From Sipunculus nudus (taxonomy: Eukaryota; Annelida; Sipuncula; Golfingiida; Sipunculidae), in contig CM049322.1 of the NCBI GenBank assembly GCA_026874595.1, forward strand, positions 26,504,840 through 26,568,839: a stretch of 64,000 nt of DNA. Direction: 5' to 3'. Below, piece after piece: positions 22,465 to 32,662 of this stretch (its first letter is position 1; each line of letters opens with the position of its first letter). The translations under genes and the position numbers were made by a program. Under the pieces are notes generated by a model. It worked only from the letters and a program-made list of their open reading frames with translations. It was not told where the DNA came from and made no database searches.

Positions 22465-23215
22465 AACTAGGGACCCATGGGTCTCAACGCTCAGTTGAAT
22501 TTGTCTATAAGGATATTTTGAAAGAAATTTTTCAGAATGACAGTTCTGTGACCTTAACCAATAACCATGTAACCAAAAAATCTTAGAACTTAATATCCTT
22601 GAACTTGCAGCATTAGGATTATTGTAACAATCTTTTAAAAAGTGACCTTGACCTCTGACCAGATAACCTCAAATTCTACAGGTTTCCTCACTTTGCGCAA
22701 GTAAGCCATGCGTGAACGTTAGAAAGTTCAGGATGAAAAGTTTGATTTACAGTGCATCCACAATCTTTTTAAAGATGTGGCTTCTGTGACCTTCAACTTA
22801 GATTGCTGGACCCTGAAAATCAAAATGAATTTACATATGTGGTTGGTCATTATTAAATCAAGTTTAAAGCCAGTCTGTCTATCCAAAGCAGAATTATCAT
22901 CCATAAACTAAATTGTGAATGGATGGGCCCTGTGACCTTGACCTTTGACCTATGACCCAAAAATCAAACAGAATCTTCCCTTAGTGGCAGGTTAGCAATA
23001 TCTTGAAGATGGAAGGTTTGCGATGAAAAAGTTTGGCTTCAAATGGATACACATTCCTCAGTGGTGGGCCATTTATAAGTTAAGTTTGAAACCAATATAT
23101 CAAACTTAACTTGAGTTATCATCTGGAAACTAATTTGTGTGGATGGGCGGATTGACAGACAGACAGACATACAAACAGACAGACTGACAGACAGGGTGAT
23201 TAGTATACGGCATCC
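22465..23215 (+). mobile_element. HL1 5' end with u145 array, 3' end lost
   Basis: AACTAGGGACCCATGGGTCT carries the GACCCATGGGTC palindrome and then CAACGCTCAGTTGA. Three to four u145 units follow with TGACC blocks at 22556, 22653 and 22933, then an (ACAG)n tract at 23153-23195 and GGGTGATTAGTATACGGCATCC. The same run follows the array at 33957-34060. The sequence then breaks into the reverse-transcriptase fragment. Confidence 0.65.
22933..22958 (-). promoter_or_regulatory. Four-half-site nuclear-receptor-like cluster
   Basis: TGACCT-TGACCT-T-TGACCT-A-TGACCC: one DR0 and two DR1 arrangements within 26 bp of a u145 unit. Confidence 0.4.
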
Positions 23216-23855
23216 ATACGAATCGATTTTATACCAAACGAGGTTCTAAGAAGTCACACTGTCATGTTAATGATGTATAGACTATTTACTCTTTGCTTTA
23301 ACAAAGGTACGGTGCCTACCTGTTGGAATAAATCACTTTTTGCCCCTATCTTGAAAAAAGGGAAGGATCCCCATGAGCCTCTGAGTTACAGAGGTATTTC
23401 ATTGTTATCTTGTGTAGGGAAAGTTTACAGCGCATTAATTGAAAGGCGAATATCCTCGTATTGTGATTCTTTGGGGTTAATAGCTGAAGAGCAAAATGGG
23501 TTTCGAAGGGGTCGGTCATGTGTTGAACATATTTTTACTCTTACAAGCATTGTGACCAATTACATTAATATGGGCAAAGAGGTATTTGTAGCCCTAATCG
23601 ACATGGAAAAGGCCTTTGACAAAATAAATAGAGACCTTCTCCTTTACCGGTTGCTAGAGTTAAATATTGATGGAAAATTATATTATGCATTGAAGTCTAT
23701 GTATGAGAATAACAAAGCACAGGTAAGAATTAATCCGGATCTGCTCACTGATGAATTTACAGTCTGTTCTGGTGTACGCCAGGGTGATCCCCTGTCACCT
23801 ACAATATTTAATATTTATCTGAATGAGTTGGTACGAGTTATGATTGTAATGAAAT
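23216..23855 (+). pseudogene. Non-LTR retrotransposon reverse-transcriptase fragment
   Basis: An open frame of about 210 codons without stops from about 23204. In order it shows IPNEVL (~23231), a KKGKDP..YRGISLLS block, EEQNGFRRGRS, the motif-A segment LIDMEKAFDKI with its catalytic aspartate, and GVRQGDPLSP (motif B). It ends at YLNEL; the YADD box, thumb, endonuclease and both UTRs are absent. The frame then runs into HL4 repeat at about 23856 (GATTGTAGCTGGCACC), and on the left it abuts the end of a u145 array. Cut cleanly on both sides between repeat elements, it may be the remnant of a nested LINE or a fragment captured by an HL element. The clade is not clear to me. Confidence 0.8.
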
Positions 23856-24028
23856 TGATTGTAGCTGGCACCACCAGTCTTGTATACAAAAAGGTTTCAG
23901 AGATATATACATATGCCCAAGTTCAGACTGATATATCAAACCCCTCCTGAGAAATATACAGGGACACACACTGTGCAAAAAATTATTGTAGGTGGCACCA
24001 CCAGTCTTGTATATGACAAGTATACAAT

Positions 24029-25056
24029 AACTAGACATTTCTTGGCACCGCTGGTGCCATAGTATCGCCAGACAAATGAGGTTTTATGTTTTTATGTTTT
24101 TCACCAAATATGGGAATATTCAAGGTCAAGGTCACTCTCATAGTCACGGTCATGACCCCAAATCAATAAACTGCCTTCCAAAATATCCAACATTTGAAAA
24201 AAAAATTAAATTAAAAAAAAAAATAATTTAAATTAAATTAAATTTTAAAATTAAATTTAAAATTAAATATACCTCATTCCACAAACCATATCTATATACA
24301 TGCATAACATGAAAGAAATCTGTCCATTACTGTTTGACTTATAATGCTCACAGTATATACTGTCAAGTGGCAATGATTGGGTATTCAAAGGCGCAAAAAA
24401 CAAAAAAAGGACAACAGGTGGCGCCACCTATCTTCTGCAAAAGACAAAACTATCCAAGATCTTCCGTCAACTTGATTTTTGGACCAATCCATGCATCTTT
24501 TAAGATATTCATGATTTTATGTGATTTTCACCATATATGGTAATAGTCAAGGTCAAAGCCACTCTCAAAGGAAAGGTCATGACCCCAATTTTAATATACA
24601 TCATCCCATAACCCATACCTATGTACATGCATAATATTAAAGAAATCTGTCAATCAGTTTTTGACTTGTGATGCTAAAAGTACTGTCAAGTGGCAATGAT
24701 GGGGGTATTAAACGGCACAAAAACAAGAAAAGGACACTAGGTGGCACCACCAGTTTCCAGTACATGACATCACTATCCAAGATCTTTGTCCAACTTGATT
24801 TTTGGATAAATCCATGAAAGATTTCTTGAGATATTTAAGAATTTGTGTGATTTTCCCCAAAAATGGATCTATTCAAGGTCAAGGTCACTCTCCTAGTTGA
24901 GGTTATGACCCCATTTTAAATAGACTTCGTCCTCTCACCAAATGTGTCAAGTTTGAAAAAGATCCTTCAAATATTTTTTGAGTTATCGTGTCCAAAAGAA
25001 ATCTCTGCGGCAGCGGCGGCGCAACCGTGCCTAAACCATAGTATCTCCAGACTATA
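24029..25056 (+). mobile_element. HL5 element nested in HL4
   Basis: The 5' end AACTAGACATTTC is followed by the perfect hairpin TGGCACC-GCT-GGTGCCA and the word TAGTATCGCCAG. Three related units of about 340 bp follow, each with GGTCAAGGTCACTC and ATGACCCCA (24122, 24547, 24874); units carry GGTGGCGCCACC (24418) or GGTGGCACCACC. A GGCAGCGGCGGC tract and CATAGTATCTCCAG close it. The flanks (CAAG..TATACAATA / GGTATAAATATGCC) match the continuous HL4 sequence at 21275-21315. The 3' arm of the terminal hairpin is not visible. Confidence 0.65.
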
Positions 25057-25147
25057 GGTATAAATATGCCCAATTTCAGGATGATATATCAAATTCCTCT
25101 ATAGAAATAAGCAGGCACAAAAGTCACACACTGTGCAAGTGTCATTG
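25057..25147 (+). repeat. HL4 body piece between two insertions
   Basis: TAAATATGCC...AATTTCAGG.TGATATATCAAATTCCTCT matches 21304-21385 and links the HL5 element with the transposon at 25150. Confidence 0.6.
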
Positions 25148-25149
25148 TA

Positions 25150-27156
25150 CCGTTAAAGTCGTTGCAGAAGTCGCATCCTTATTACAAGTCGCACCCTGAC
25201 TTTTAGGATCCCCCTGGGGAATAGCTGTTCAAGTTTAGTTTCAGGAAAAGTCCATAATATAGGTCGCACCCAGACTTCGGAGGCGTCCCAACCACCTGAT
25301 ACTTTTGGAATTTGAGTATCATTCCTTGCGATGCAAGACGATAACCAACGTCCCCGTAGTACTTTTGTGGTTAATAAACTAGATAAACCATTTAAACGTA
25401 AAAATAATTGGACAGCTTTAATACAATGCTTATATTTAAGGAATAACAACAGAATCTTAACATATAAAGTCGGGGTTCAATTGTCAGGTAAGATTTGTAC
25501 AGTGCCAAAGTCAGCTGCGTCGGATAACATTTTGTGCTGTGAAACGATGTCATTGTTGCCGTTTCTTACTAGGTTAAGTAACATTAGAATGCAAATATCA
25601 AGTTAAATGACTGTATTAATAAACTTAAAGAGTCTGAGGCAAAATACTATCACAATCGAGCAACTCTTTAAATTGTTAAAGATCGTCAAACGTAGGGTGG
25701 ATTCATTAGACTATGATTAGTTTGCATACGCGTGACGAGTCCCAATCCGTCGCACTGGGCATGATTTGAACTGACTTAAGACAACTGAAAGATGGAAAGA
25801 ATATTTCAGTTTGAATTTATTCACCTAATTTCTTAAATGGGCTCTAAAACTGAATTTAGTAACCCTTCAATTAAGTGTTACAACTTACCATCTAGGCGCG
25901 GCACATGCACGGTATTACTGAAATCACTGAAATATATGTCAATCAACAGGGGGATAATAACGCTTTATTGACCGGTCAGTTAACGTAAAATAAACATAAT
26001 TGAATTTACAGATATTATATTTACTGGGACTAATGATTTATTTTTCTTTGATAATATCTGGAAAACCCAATTTCCATCGTTATCAGTGATTATATTCAAG
26101 TGGCTTGGATGTATGGCAAACTCAGCCGTGTTGAACCAGATCCGTTATGACACCAAACGGTGCCGGTTCCCGTGGAATTTAGGTGCGTATGTGGCATTTT
26201 AAGTAAATAAAATATATACCTATATGGTGTTTGTTATTTCATTGTATTGATTAATGTGCCTTCATTAAAAAAATCACGAATACGTCAACGCACGATTTAC
26301 CGTAATGCATGCGTGCCGCCATATTGTTGGGCATACGATCGTCCTGAAAGAGACACGGGTAACTCTCGAAGAAAATCGTATATTTGTAGCTCACGTGAAA
26401 CATTATAACATTGTTATCCAAAACGCTTGTAAACCACGAGATGGTGACAGTGACCTAATGGTTCTTAATATGAGAGTTTATAATTGTGGATATTAGTCAC
26501 AGAAGGCTTAGTGGACATGGAGATGTAAAGGTCATTGCACGGGTGACCCGGGGCTTGAACTTCTGCTACACGGCTTCAAAGGTCAGCTGGTATTCAGCGA
26601 TCAACCGGGCAGGCAAAAGAATTCACGACGTATGTGTAGTGGATCAAGCTTGAATGTGACGCAACTTTACATGCATAAACGGATATGGAACCGCGAGTTT
26701 TTCATTATGGAAAGCATACCCATATAGTTAAACGGAAAGAAAATGTACATCAAAGAGCGGCAGACTGGCATATGCGTCAAACTGACTCATGATATAATAG
26801 TAACGCAGATTAGGAAGTGTCACTTGAATGGCGACTTGTCAGAACGGGTAGGTCTTGAACTGGGCAAATTTAAAATTTGCATTTAATGTTAATAAAATGA
26901 AAATTTTGTCAGTTCACAAAATATTAAGCATAAGAGATGGTTAAAAATGTAAATTATTGGGGAAAGACGTTTCACAAAGCACTGGTTAAAGGTATTGCCA
27001 ATTATCGCTCAACTGACGTCGTTCCATGTACCGGGAAAGCTGACAGAAGCGGGATAAGTACGTATTACAAGTCGCATCCCGACTTTGCTAGAAAATTCTA
27101 GTTTTTAGAATTCGATTTCCTAGTACAAGTTGCTACTTCTGCAACGACTTTTATGG
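25150..27156. mobile_element. TA-flanked DNA transposon, 2.0 kb
   Basis: Terminal inverted repeats: left CCGTTAAAGTCGTTGCAGAA, right complement ending CTTTTATGG, with TA on each side (25148-25149, 27157-27158). The uninterrupted HL4 site CATGGTAGGTGG at 21381-21390 has a single TA, which demonstrates a TA target duplication. Subterminal words AAGTCGCA repeat, in the style of the GCCGCAC words of the element at 5969. The interior has no transposase; frames at 25331-25606 (91 codons) and 26305-26496 (63 codons) are unrecognised. Confidence 0.85.
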
Positions 27157-28314
27157 TAGGTGGTGACACCTGTCTTGTGAACGATAAACCAATCAAAGAC
27201 ACATAGACAGGTCAAAATATTAGGCCAATACATCAAACTTACCTTAAGTCTGATGCATGGGGCTGACCACACTTAGGTGAGAAAGGCAGTTGCCCCGAGT
27301 GAACTGTGACAAATTTGCTAGCTCAGGCTACTGCACTGAGTGAACTCATGACCTGCACCTGGCTAGACTGGGTGAACTTTTAACCTGTACCTGGCTGTAC
27401 TGAGTGAACTCTTGACCTATTGCCTAATCTGATACAGTTGGCAGTCTGCCAAAGCTATAAATAGATTGGCTCCACATGCAGCCCTGAGGGGCATGACATC
27501 CATGAGGTGATCACGTGGTGCCCATGAGGTGTTCACATGTTACCCATTAGGGGATCACATGCCTTGTGCTTGGCTGCACTGACTGAACTCTTGACCTATA
27601 TCTGGCTGCACTGAATGAACTCTTGATCTATTGCCAAATCTGAAACAGCTGGCAGTTTCTTAACCTATGTAAATATACAGACACAATCTTGGCCTGTTGG
27701 CAAATCTTTTTACACATACTGGAAGACTTTGGCTAAAATGCTTTTTTTCAACCTAAGAATAACTTTTGTGCCATGTAACAGAAGTTATAATTGAAACAAT
27801 AATTTTGTAGAAGAACAGTTTTGCAGTCCTCAGTTTGAGTTAGACATAATAATGGCCATAAGACCAACTTAAGTTTTTCTGATATGATTGAAAGAACCAT
27901 GTCCTACGATAATTCTTTTGAAAAATTGAACAATTCAACTTGACAGTTTCATCATAAACATTTTAAGCTGAAAGAGGCTAAAATTATGAGGTTTTTGCCC
28001 ATAAAAAACAGGTCAATGTAGGTGGCACATCAATATCTGCAACTTCAAATATGAGTCATGTGACCAACATTTGCACAATACTTGGTAATGCTAGCTTCTG
28101 TCATTTCTGAGATAACTATGTCAGTATGCTTACTTGGCCAAATGACCGTTCAAGTTCATTTAACACCACTAAAATTCATCAAATGCATACCATTTGAACA
28201 AACTTGACAGTGCTTGCCTCTGGGATCATTTCTGTAAAATATTGAACAATTTGGCTGGACCGTTTACAAGAAGACCTTTAAAGGTTTTTCAGCTTTTCCC
28301 CTATAAAATCTAAG
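27157..28314 (+). mobile_element. HL4 body piece
   Basis: Continues the HL4 after the transposon. It holds the GTGAACT minisatellite (27290-27460), the ATGAGGTGATCAC minisatellite (27500-27560) and the CTATAAATAG motif at 27460, then a u445 unit from 28019 (GGTGGCACATC). The stretch ATTCTTTTGAAAAATTGAAC at 27912 is the empty site for the HL1 at 32663. Confidence 0.65.
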
Positions 28315-29469
28315 TACCGTAAATCCTGTTTTTATCGCCGTGGCTTTAAAAACAAATTCAAAATCGAAAATCTCGACTTTTTTTCTGAACTCGGGATGCG
28401 GACATAAATAGATGGTTTATCAGAAATGAACTGTGAGAAGAACTCTCTCCCGGACATGGCGCTCCTTATGGCGATAATAGGAGATCAAGCACACCACAGA
28501 GGAAATACTCTTTGTAGTCACAGATTTATTGTATAAAATTGTATAGTCTAAATGTTCATATAAAATATAATAATTATATGCAATCAATTGAACAATAACA
28601 ATAAATATTGAACAATAACAACACTTATTACGAGATTAAAATGAATGAGATTATTCATGGTGAGGACTAGTGGTGACGTCTGCTAGAAAAAATCGGTATT
28701 ACCGGTCATACCTTTGACGGAGCCGGATTGCCTTGGAATTTATGTTGTTTATAAAAGAATTAAGAAAATCAAAATATGTAATTTAGAACTCTATAAAACC
28801 TCTATAAAAATTCAAATTTGGCAGGTTACTTACTGACATTTTTTATAATGTCTGATACATGTACCTCAATATTGAATAGCCCATCTTCTCGCCCCCATGT
28901 CATGTTTCTTGAAAACCTTCATCCTTGAATGCGTATAGCCCGGTCATTTACTTCTGTTTAATCTTTGTTTTTTTTTATACAATCACGAATATATTGTATG
29001 AATGGATGAATGGAAATAGTGTTAGAGGGGAAACCTGCTTGTAGATATAAATGGTAGAATATGTCACTACAGCCGATGGAATTTGGTGAATATACAGATT
29101 TTACATGCCGTGCCGTATTCTTGTTTGCTACTGATATTCCAATATATTTTGGATAGAAATATTCTGCTGATCCATTTAAAGTCACTGTATATTTAAATTC
29201 TAAAAGTAATATTTTGAAATCTTAATCTATGATGAAATTCCATTTCTTGAATTACTAAGAAGATTCGAATCATTTTCATACCGGTAACTTCGGTATTATC
29301 ATCGTCACATCGTTCATTGACATCGCTCCATGTCACAATTTGCCGATGCGTTTGAAAACATCGCTGGCCAACTTAACCAAATATCAAAATAACTGAAGTT
29401 ACCTTGTCGAGATACGCACATATAGCAAACATGACGTGTGAAAACGAGTGATTTAAAAGTGAAATAAAA

Positions 29470-29482
29470 ATGGCCGGTCGAG
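29470..29482 (+). other. Possible captured first coding exon with donor, copy 2
   Basis: ATGGCCGGTCGAG followed by GTAAGCAAG, identical to the minus-strand arrangement at 7058-7070 in the other transposon copy. Confidence 0.25.
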
Positions 29483-29614
29483 GTAAGCAAGTTTTTTCCT
29501 CAAGAAAGTTTCAGTTTGGGGAGCCATCTTGTCAAGGTAGCGTTTGCGCAAGGCACACTGGGACGGAATAGGTGGCTGTTCTGTTTACTACCCATACCCA
29601 CCGCGTACAGCCGT

Positions 29615-29695
29615 TCAAAATATTCTTAGCAGAACACCAGGGCGTTTCAGCACATAGCGGCACTCAAACTTGATTTTAAAACGATCGTCAGCCAT
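29615..29695 (-). CDS. Small 26-codon ORF, transposon copy 2
   Basis: Same start, length and TGA stop as 6841-6921 with one amino-acid difference. Function unknown; may be chance retained within similar copies. Confidence 0.2.
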   Translation of the reverse strand: MADDRFKIKFECRYVLKRPGVLLRIF

Positions 29696-30581
29696 TGTGC
29701 GACTCTTTACGATGTCAGCTTTTTATTCATTATACTTTCTAAACAAATAATCGTTGCTAAATAATGCTGCAAATTAGTTTAAAGTAGGCATTTATTTCAA
29801 TGTTGCTTGACCATGCCCAACGAAGTGGGCCGCTGTGTTACAGCAGGGGTGTTTTAAACGTTTTATTTGGTGACAATTACCAAGATTTTTTATAACAAGT
29901 TATATATCGCACGAAAGATATACATGTCAAGGTTCTACATTAAAATTTTTATATGTATACCACGAGTTGTGATTAAGTTCCTGCAGGTTGAAAATCTGAC
30001 AGTTTCAGCAGTCTTAGCCATCATGTCGCCCCCTGAACGCTACTGCGTGATGGTACATAATATCGGATAGTATTCAGGCTTTTTGCTTCAATAAATGTAC
30101 ATATAAACTTCAATTCAGTGTTCATACTATGGTCTTTGACAATCGACGTACATGCAAAGAAGCGTTTTGATGCATACAAGAATCGTTTTGCGTAACCACC
30201 ATTCAAACGAAACGAACGTTCGGAAAATCTTTCTTTTTCTGATAAATGCCTGCCAATCCAGGTGCAAAAGTCGTTAGTAACATACAGATATTTTGTCCCT
30301 ATCTCGAGCGTTAAATATATTTAATATACATAATCTGGCAACATATATAACCTCTGTAATTAATACTTTTTATTCTAGTCTTCATTAAAGCAGCTATGTC
30401 GTGATTTATTTTGCTACGTGCTGCTAATACTCTTATCCTCAGGCCAGAGACGGAGTCTAGGTGCGGCCTTTAAGGAGGGTTTTGGGTATTTGGCCTTCCG
30501 TGGGAGATCCTTTAAGAGACCTTGCAAACTCAGGGTGCGGCTATAAATACACGTGCGGCCATAAAAGCAAGATTTACGGTA

Positions 30582-32367
30582 AACGCAGATAGCAAAAACA
30601 TAAGCTGAATCCCACAACATTTGATATGTGACAGATAATTGCATAAAATCTGGGGATGGTAGCTCCTGCAATTCCTGAGAAATTATGGGTTGATATACAG
30701 ATGACCAATGACCCCAGTTCAAAAAAGGGTCAAAGCAGGTGGCGCCACCAATACCTGAATTTCATATATGACTCATGTGACCAACACTGGCATAAAATTT
30801 GGTGATGATAGCTCTGGCCGTTTCTCAGATTGTCATTTTAGTATGCTTTTTGGACAGATGACTAGGTTCAACTTCCTGTAATTTGGCAAAAATTCACAGA
30901 ACTTGAACCATTTGAACAAAATTGAGAGATGGTATGAAAGATTATTTCTGTGAAATATTGAACAAATTGGCTTGACCATTTCAGAGGAGAAGATTTTTAA
31001 AGGTTTTTTAGCTTTTTCTCTATAAAATCTAAGAAAATGCAGATTTTTTTCAGATGGCTAATTTTTTTATTAAATTTCATGATGCTAGCTTCAGTAGTTT
31101 TCGAAATAGTATGGGTTAACGTATACCTGTGATTGTAAACATTACCTGGCATGAGGAATATCTAAAATCATAAATCTACATTTTTTAAAAGTTTTTAAAA
31201 ACCATTCTTGTCAATATTAACCAAAGATAACCTGAAATCTAAATGTCTGGAGGCATGATGTAACGGATGCTGATAAACTTGTTCCAGGCTAGATGTATCT
31301 GCTTCACACATCTAACATATATGGTAAAATGACTCAATTCAATCTTTATTATTCAGCCAAAATTCATTCTTTGGAACCATAAAAGACAATTATTATAAGA
31401 ATTTTTCAGGGGATTATTCTTGTAAAATATTAAACAAATTGGCCTCAGTGGCGTCAGTCAAAAAACTTTTTGCAGGTTTATAACTCATATGGGAAAATAA
31501 AGTAAAATGGCTAAGTTAAGCTTCCCATAACTCAGCCAAAAATCACTGAACCAAAACCGTTTGAACAAACTTGAATTAACAACATCTAAGGATAATTAAT
31601 GAGTAAGATTTAAGAATTTGGCCCAGTGGTTTTTGAGAAGATCTTTATAGCAACTGAGCTAAAATGGGCTGTAACAGTATATGAATAAAAATCAGCTTCC
31701 CGTAACTCAGCCAAAAATCACTGAACTGAGACCATTTGAACAAACTTCAGAAAGCACTACCCTAGGATCATTTCTGTGCTATATTAAACAATTTGGCCAT
31801 ATGGTTTCAGAGAAGAAGTTTTTTGTAGACGTCAGTATGATACGGGCACTGATGACCCCTGTACAAAAAAGGCTGATATAGGTGGCGCCACCAATATCTC
31901 AATTTCAGATATGACTCATCTGACCAACATTGGCATTAAATTTGGTGATGATAGGTCCAGCCTTTTCTGAGATTGTAATTTTAGTATGCTTTATTGGACA
32001 GAAGACTAAGTACAACTTCCTGTAACTCAGCCAAAAATCACCAAACTTAAACCATTCGAACAAACTTGAGAAAGGTTGTTCCGGGGATCATTTCTGTGAA
32101 ATATTGGACAATTTGGCTGAACAGTTTCAGAGAAGAAGGTTTTTAAAGCTTTTTTTAGCTTTTTCCCTATAAAATCTAAGAAAATGCAGTTAGCCAAAAA
32201 ATAAGCAAAATCCTATAGAGTTTTTTAGATGACTAATTTTTTGAATAAAATTTGGTGATGCTAACTCTTTCCGTTTTCAAGATAGTATGGGTTACGTACA
32301 GACGACGGACAACGGACGGACGACGGACGCCGCCACACCATCGCATAAGCTCACAGGTTCGCTAAAA
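30582..32367 (+). mobile_element. HL4 3' part: u445-type units and terminus
   Basis: u445-type units with GGTGGCGCCACCAATA at 30740 and 31881 and intervening shorter variants (for example CTCAGCCAAAAATCACTGAA at 31533 and 31705). The end has GGGTTACGTACAGACGACGG, a short ACGG tract and CACAGGTTCGC at 32352. Confidence 0.65.
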
Positions 32368-32662
32368 CATCTAGATTAATAAAAGATGCAGTCCTTGCAT
32401 TGTAAAAAGTCCAATAATTCTGCCAAAAATCATTCAAGTAAACTTGAACGAAGGCAACCTAATAATAATTTTTTAGCAATGTTACAGAAGTTAAAACTGA
32501 AACAATAATTTTGTAGAAGAACACTATTGCAGTCCTCAGTTTAAAATAGACATAATAATGGCCATAGGAACAACTTAAGCTTTTCATGAGTCAACCAAAA
32601 ATCAACAAACTCAGTCTATTCTGATATGATTGAAAGAACCATGTCCTCAGATAATTCTTTTA
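32368..32662 (+). repeat. HL4-related sequence upstream of an HL1 insertion
   Basis: This matches 27775-27920 (AGAAGAACA.T.TTGCAGTCCTCAGTTT, GATATGATTGAAAGAACCATGTCCT) and is continued at 34302, so it is part of an HL4 body split by the HL1 below. Confidence 0.6.

Larger units (their letters stand above)
28317..30579 (-). mobile_element. TA-flanked DNA transposon, copy 2 (inverted relative to 5969)
   Basis: A 2.26-kb copy of the element at 5969-8211 in the opposite orientation. TA on each side (28315-28316, 30580-30581); the HL4 copy at 3255-3280 has AATCTAAGTAAATACAGATAGC with one TA at the corresponding place, which proves the TA duplication. The left end CCGTAAATCCTGTTTTTATC and right end GCAAGATTTACGG are the two termini. 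It contains the same small frame (29615-29695) and start-plus-donor motif (29470). No transposase. Confidence 0.85.
22289..32367 (+). mobile_element. HL4 composite split by five or more insertions
   Basis: The 5' end AACAAGGCCTACAGGCCT is at 22289. The body is then cut by HL1/u145 sequence and a reverse-transcriptase fragment (22465-23855), HL5 (24029-25056), a DNA transposon (25150-27156) and another (28317-30579). Intervening pieces (23856-24028, 25057-25147, 27157-28314, 30582-32367) are in HL4 order by comparison with 20946-22260 and 2956-3855. The 3' end at 32331-32367 has CACAGGTTCGC, complementary to the X word. Own sequence is about 3.3 kb of 10 kb. Confidence 0.65.

Noticed and set aside
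24195-24272. AT-rich AAATTAAATT tract as an origin or matrix attachment site
   Set aside because: It is low-complexity sequence inside HL5 with no further signal to support a function.
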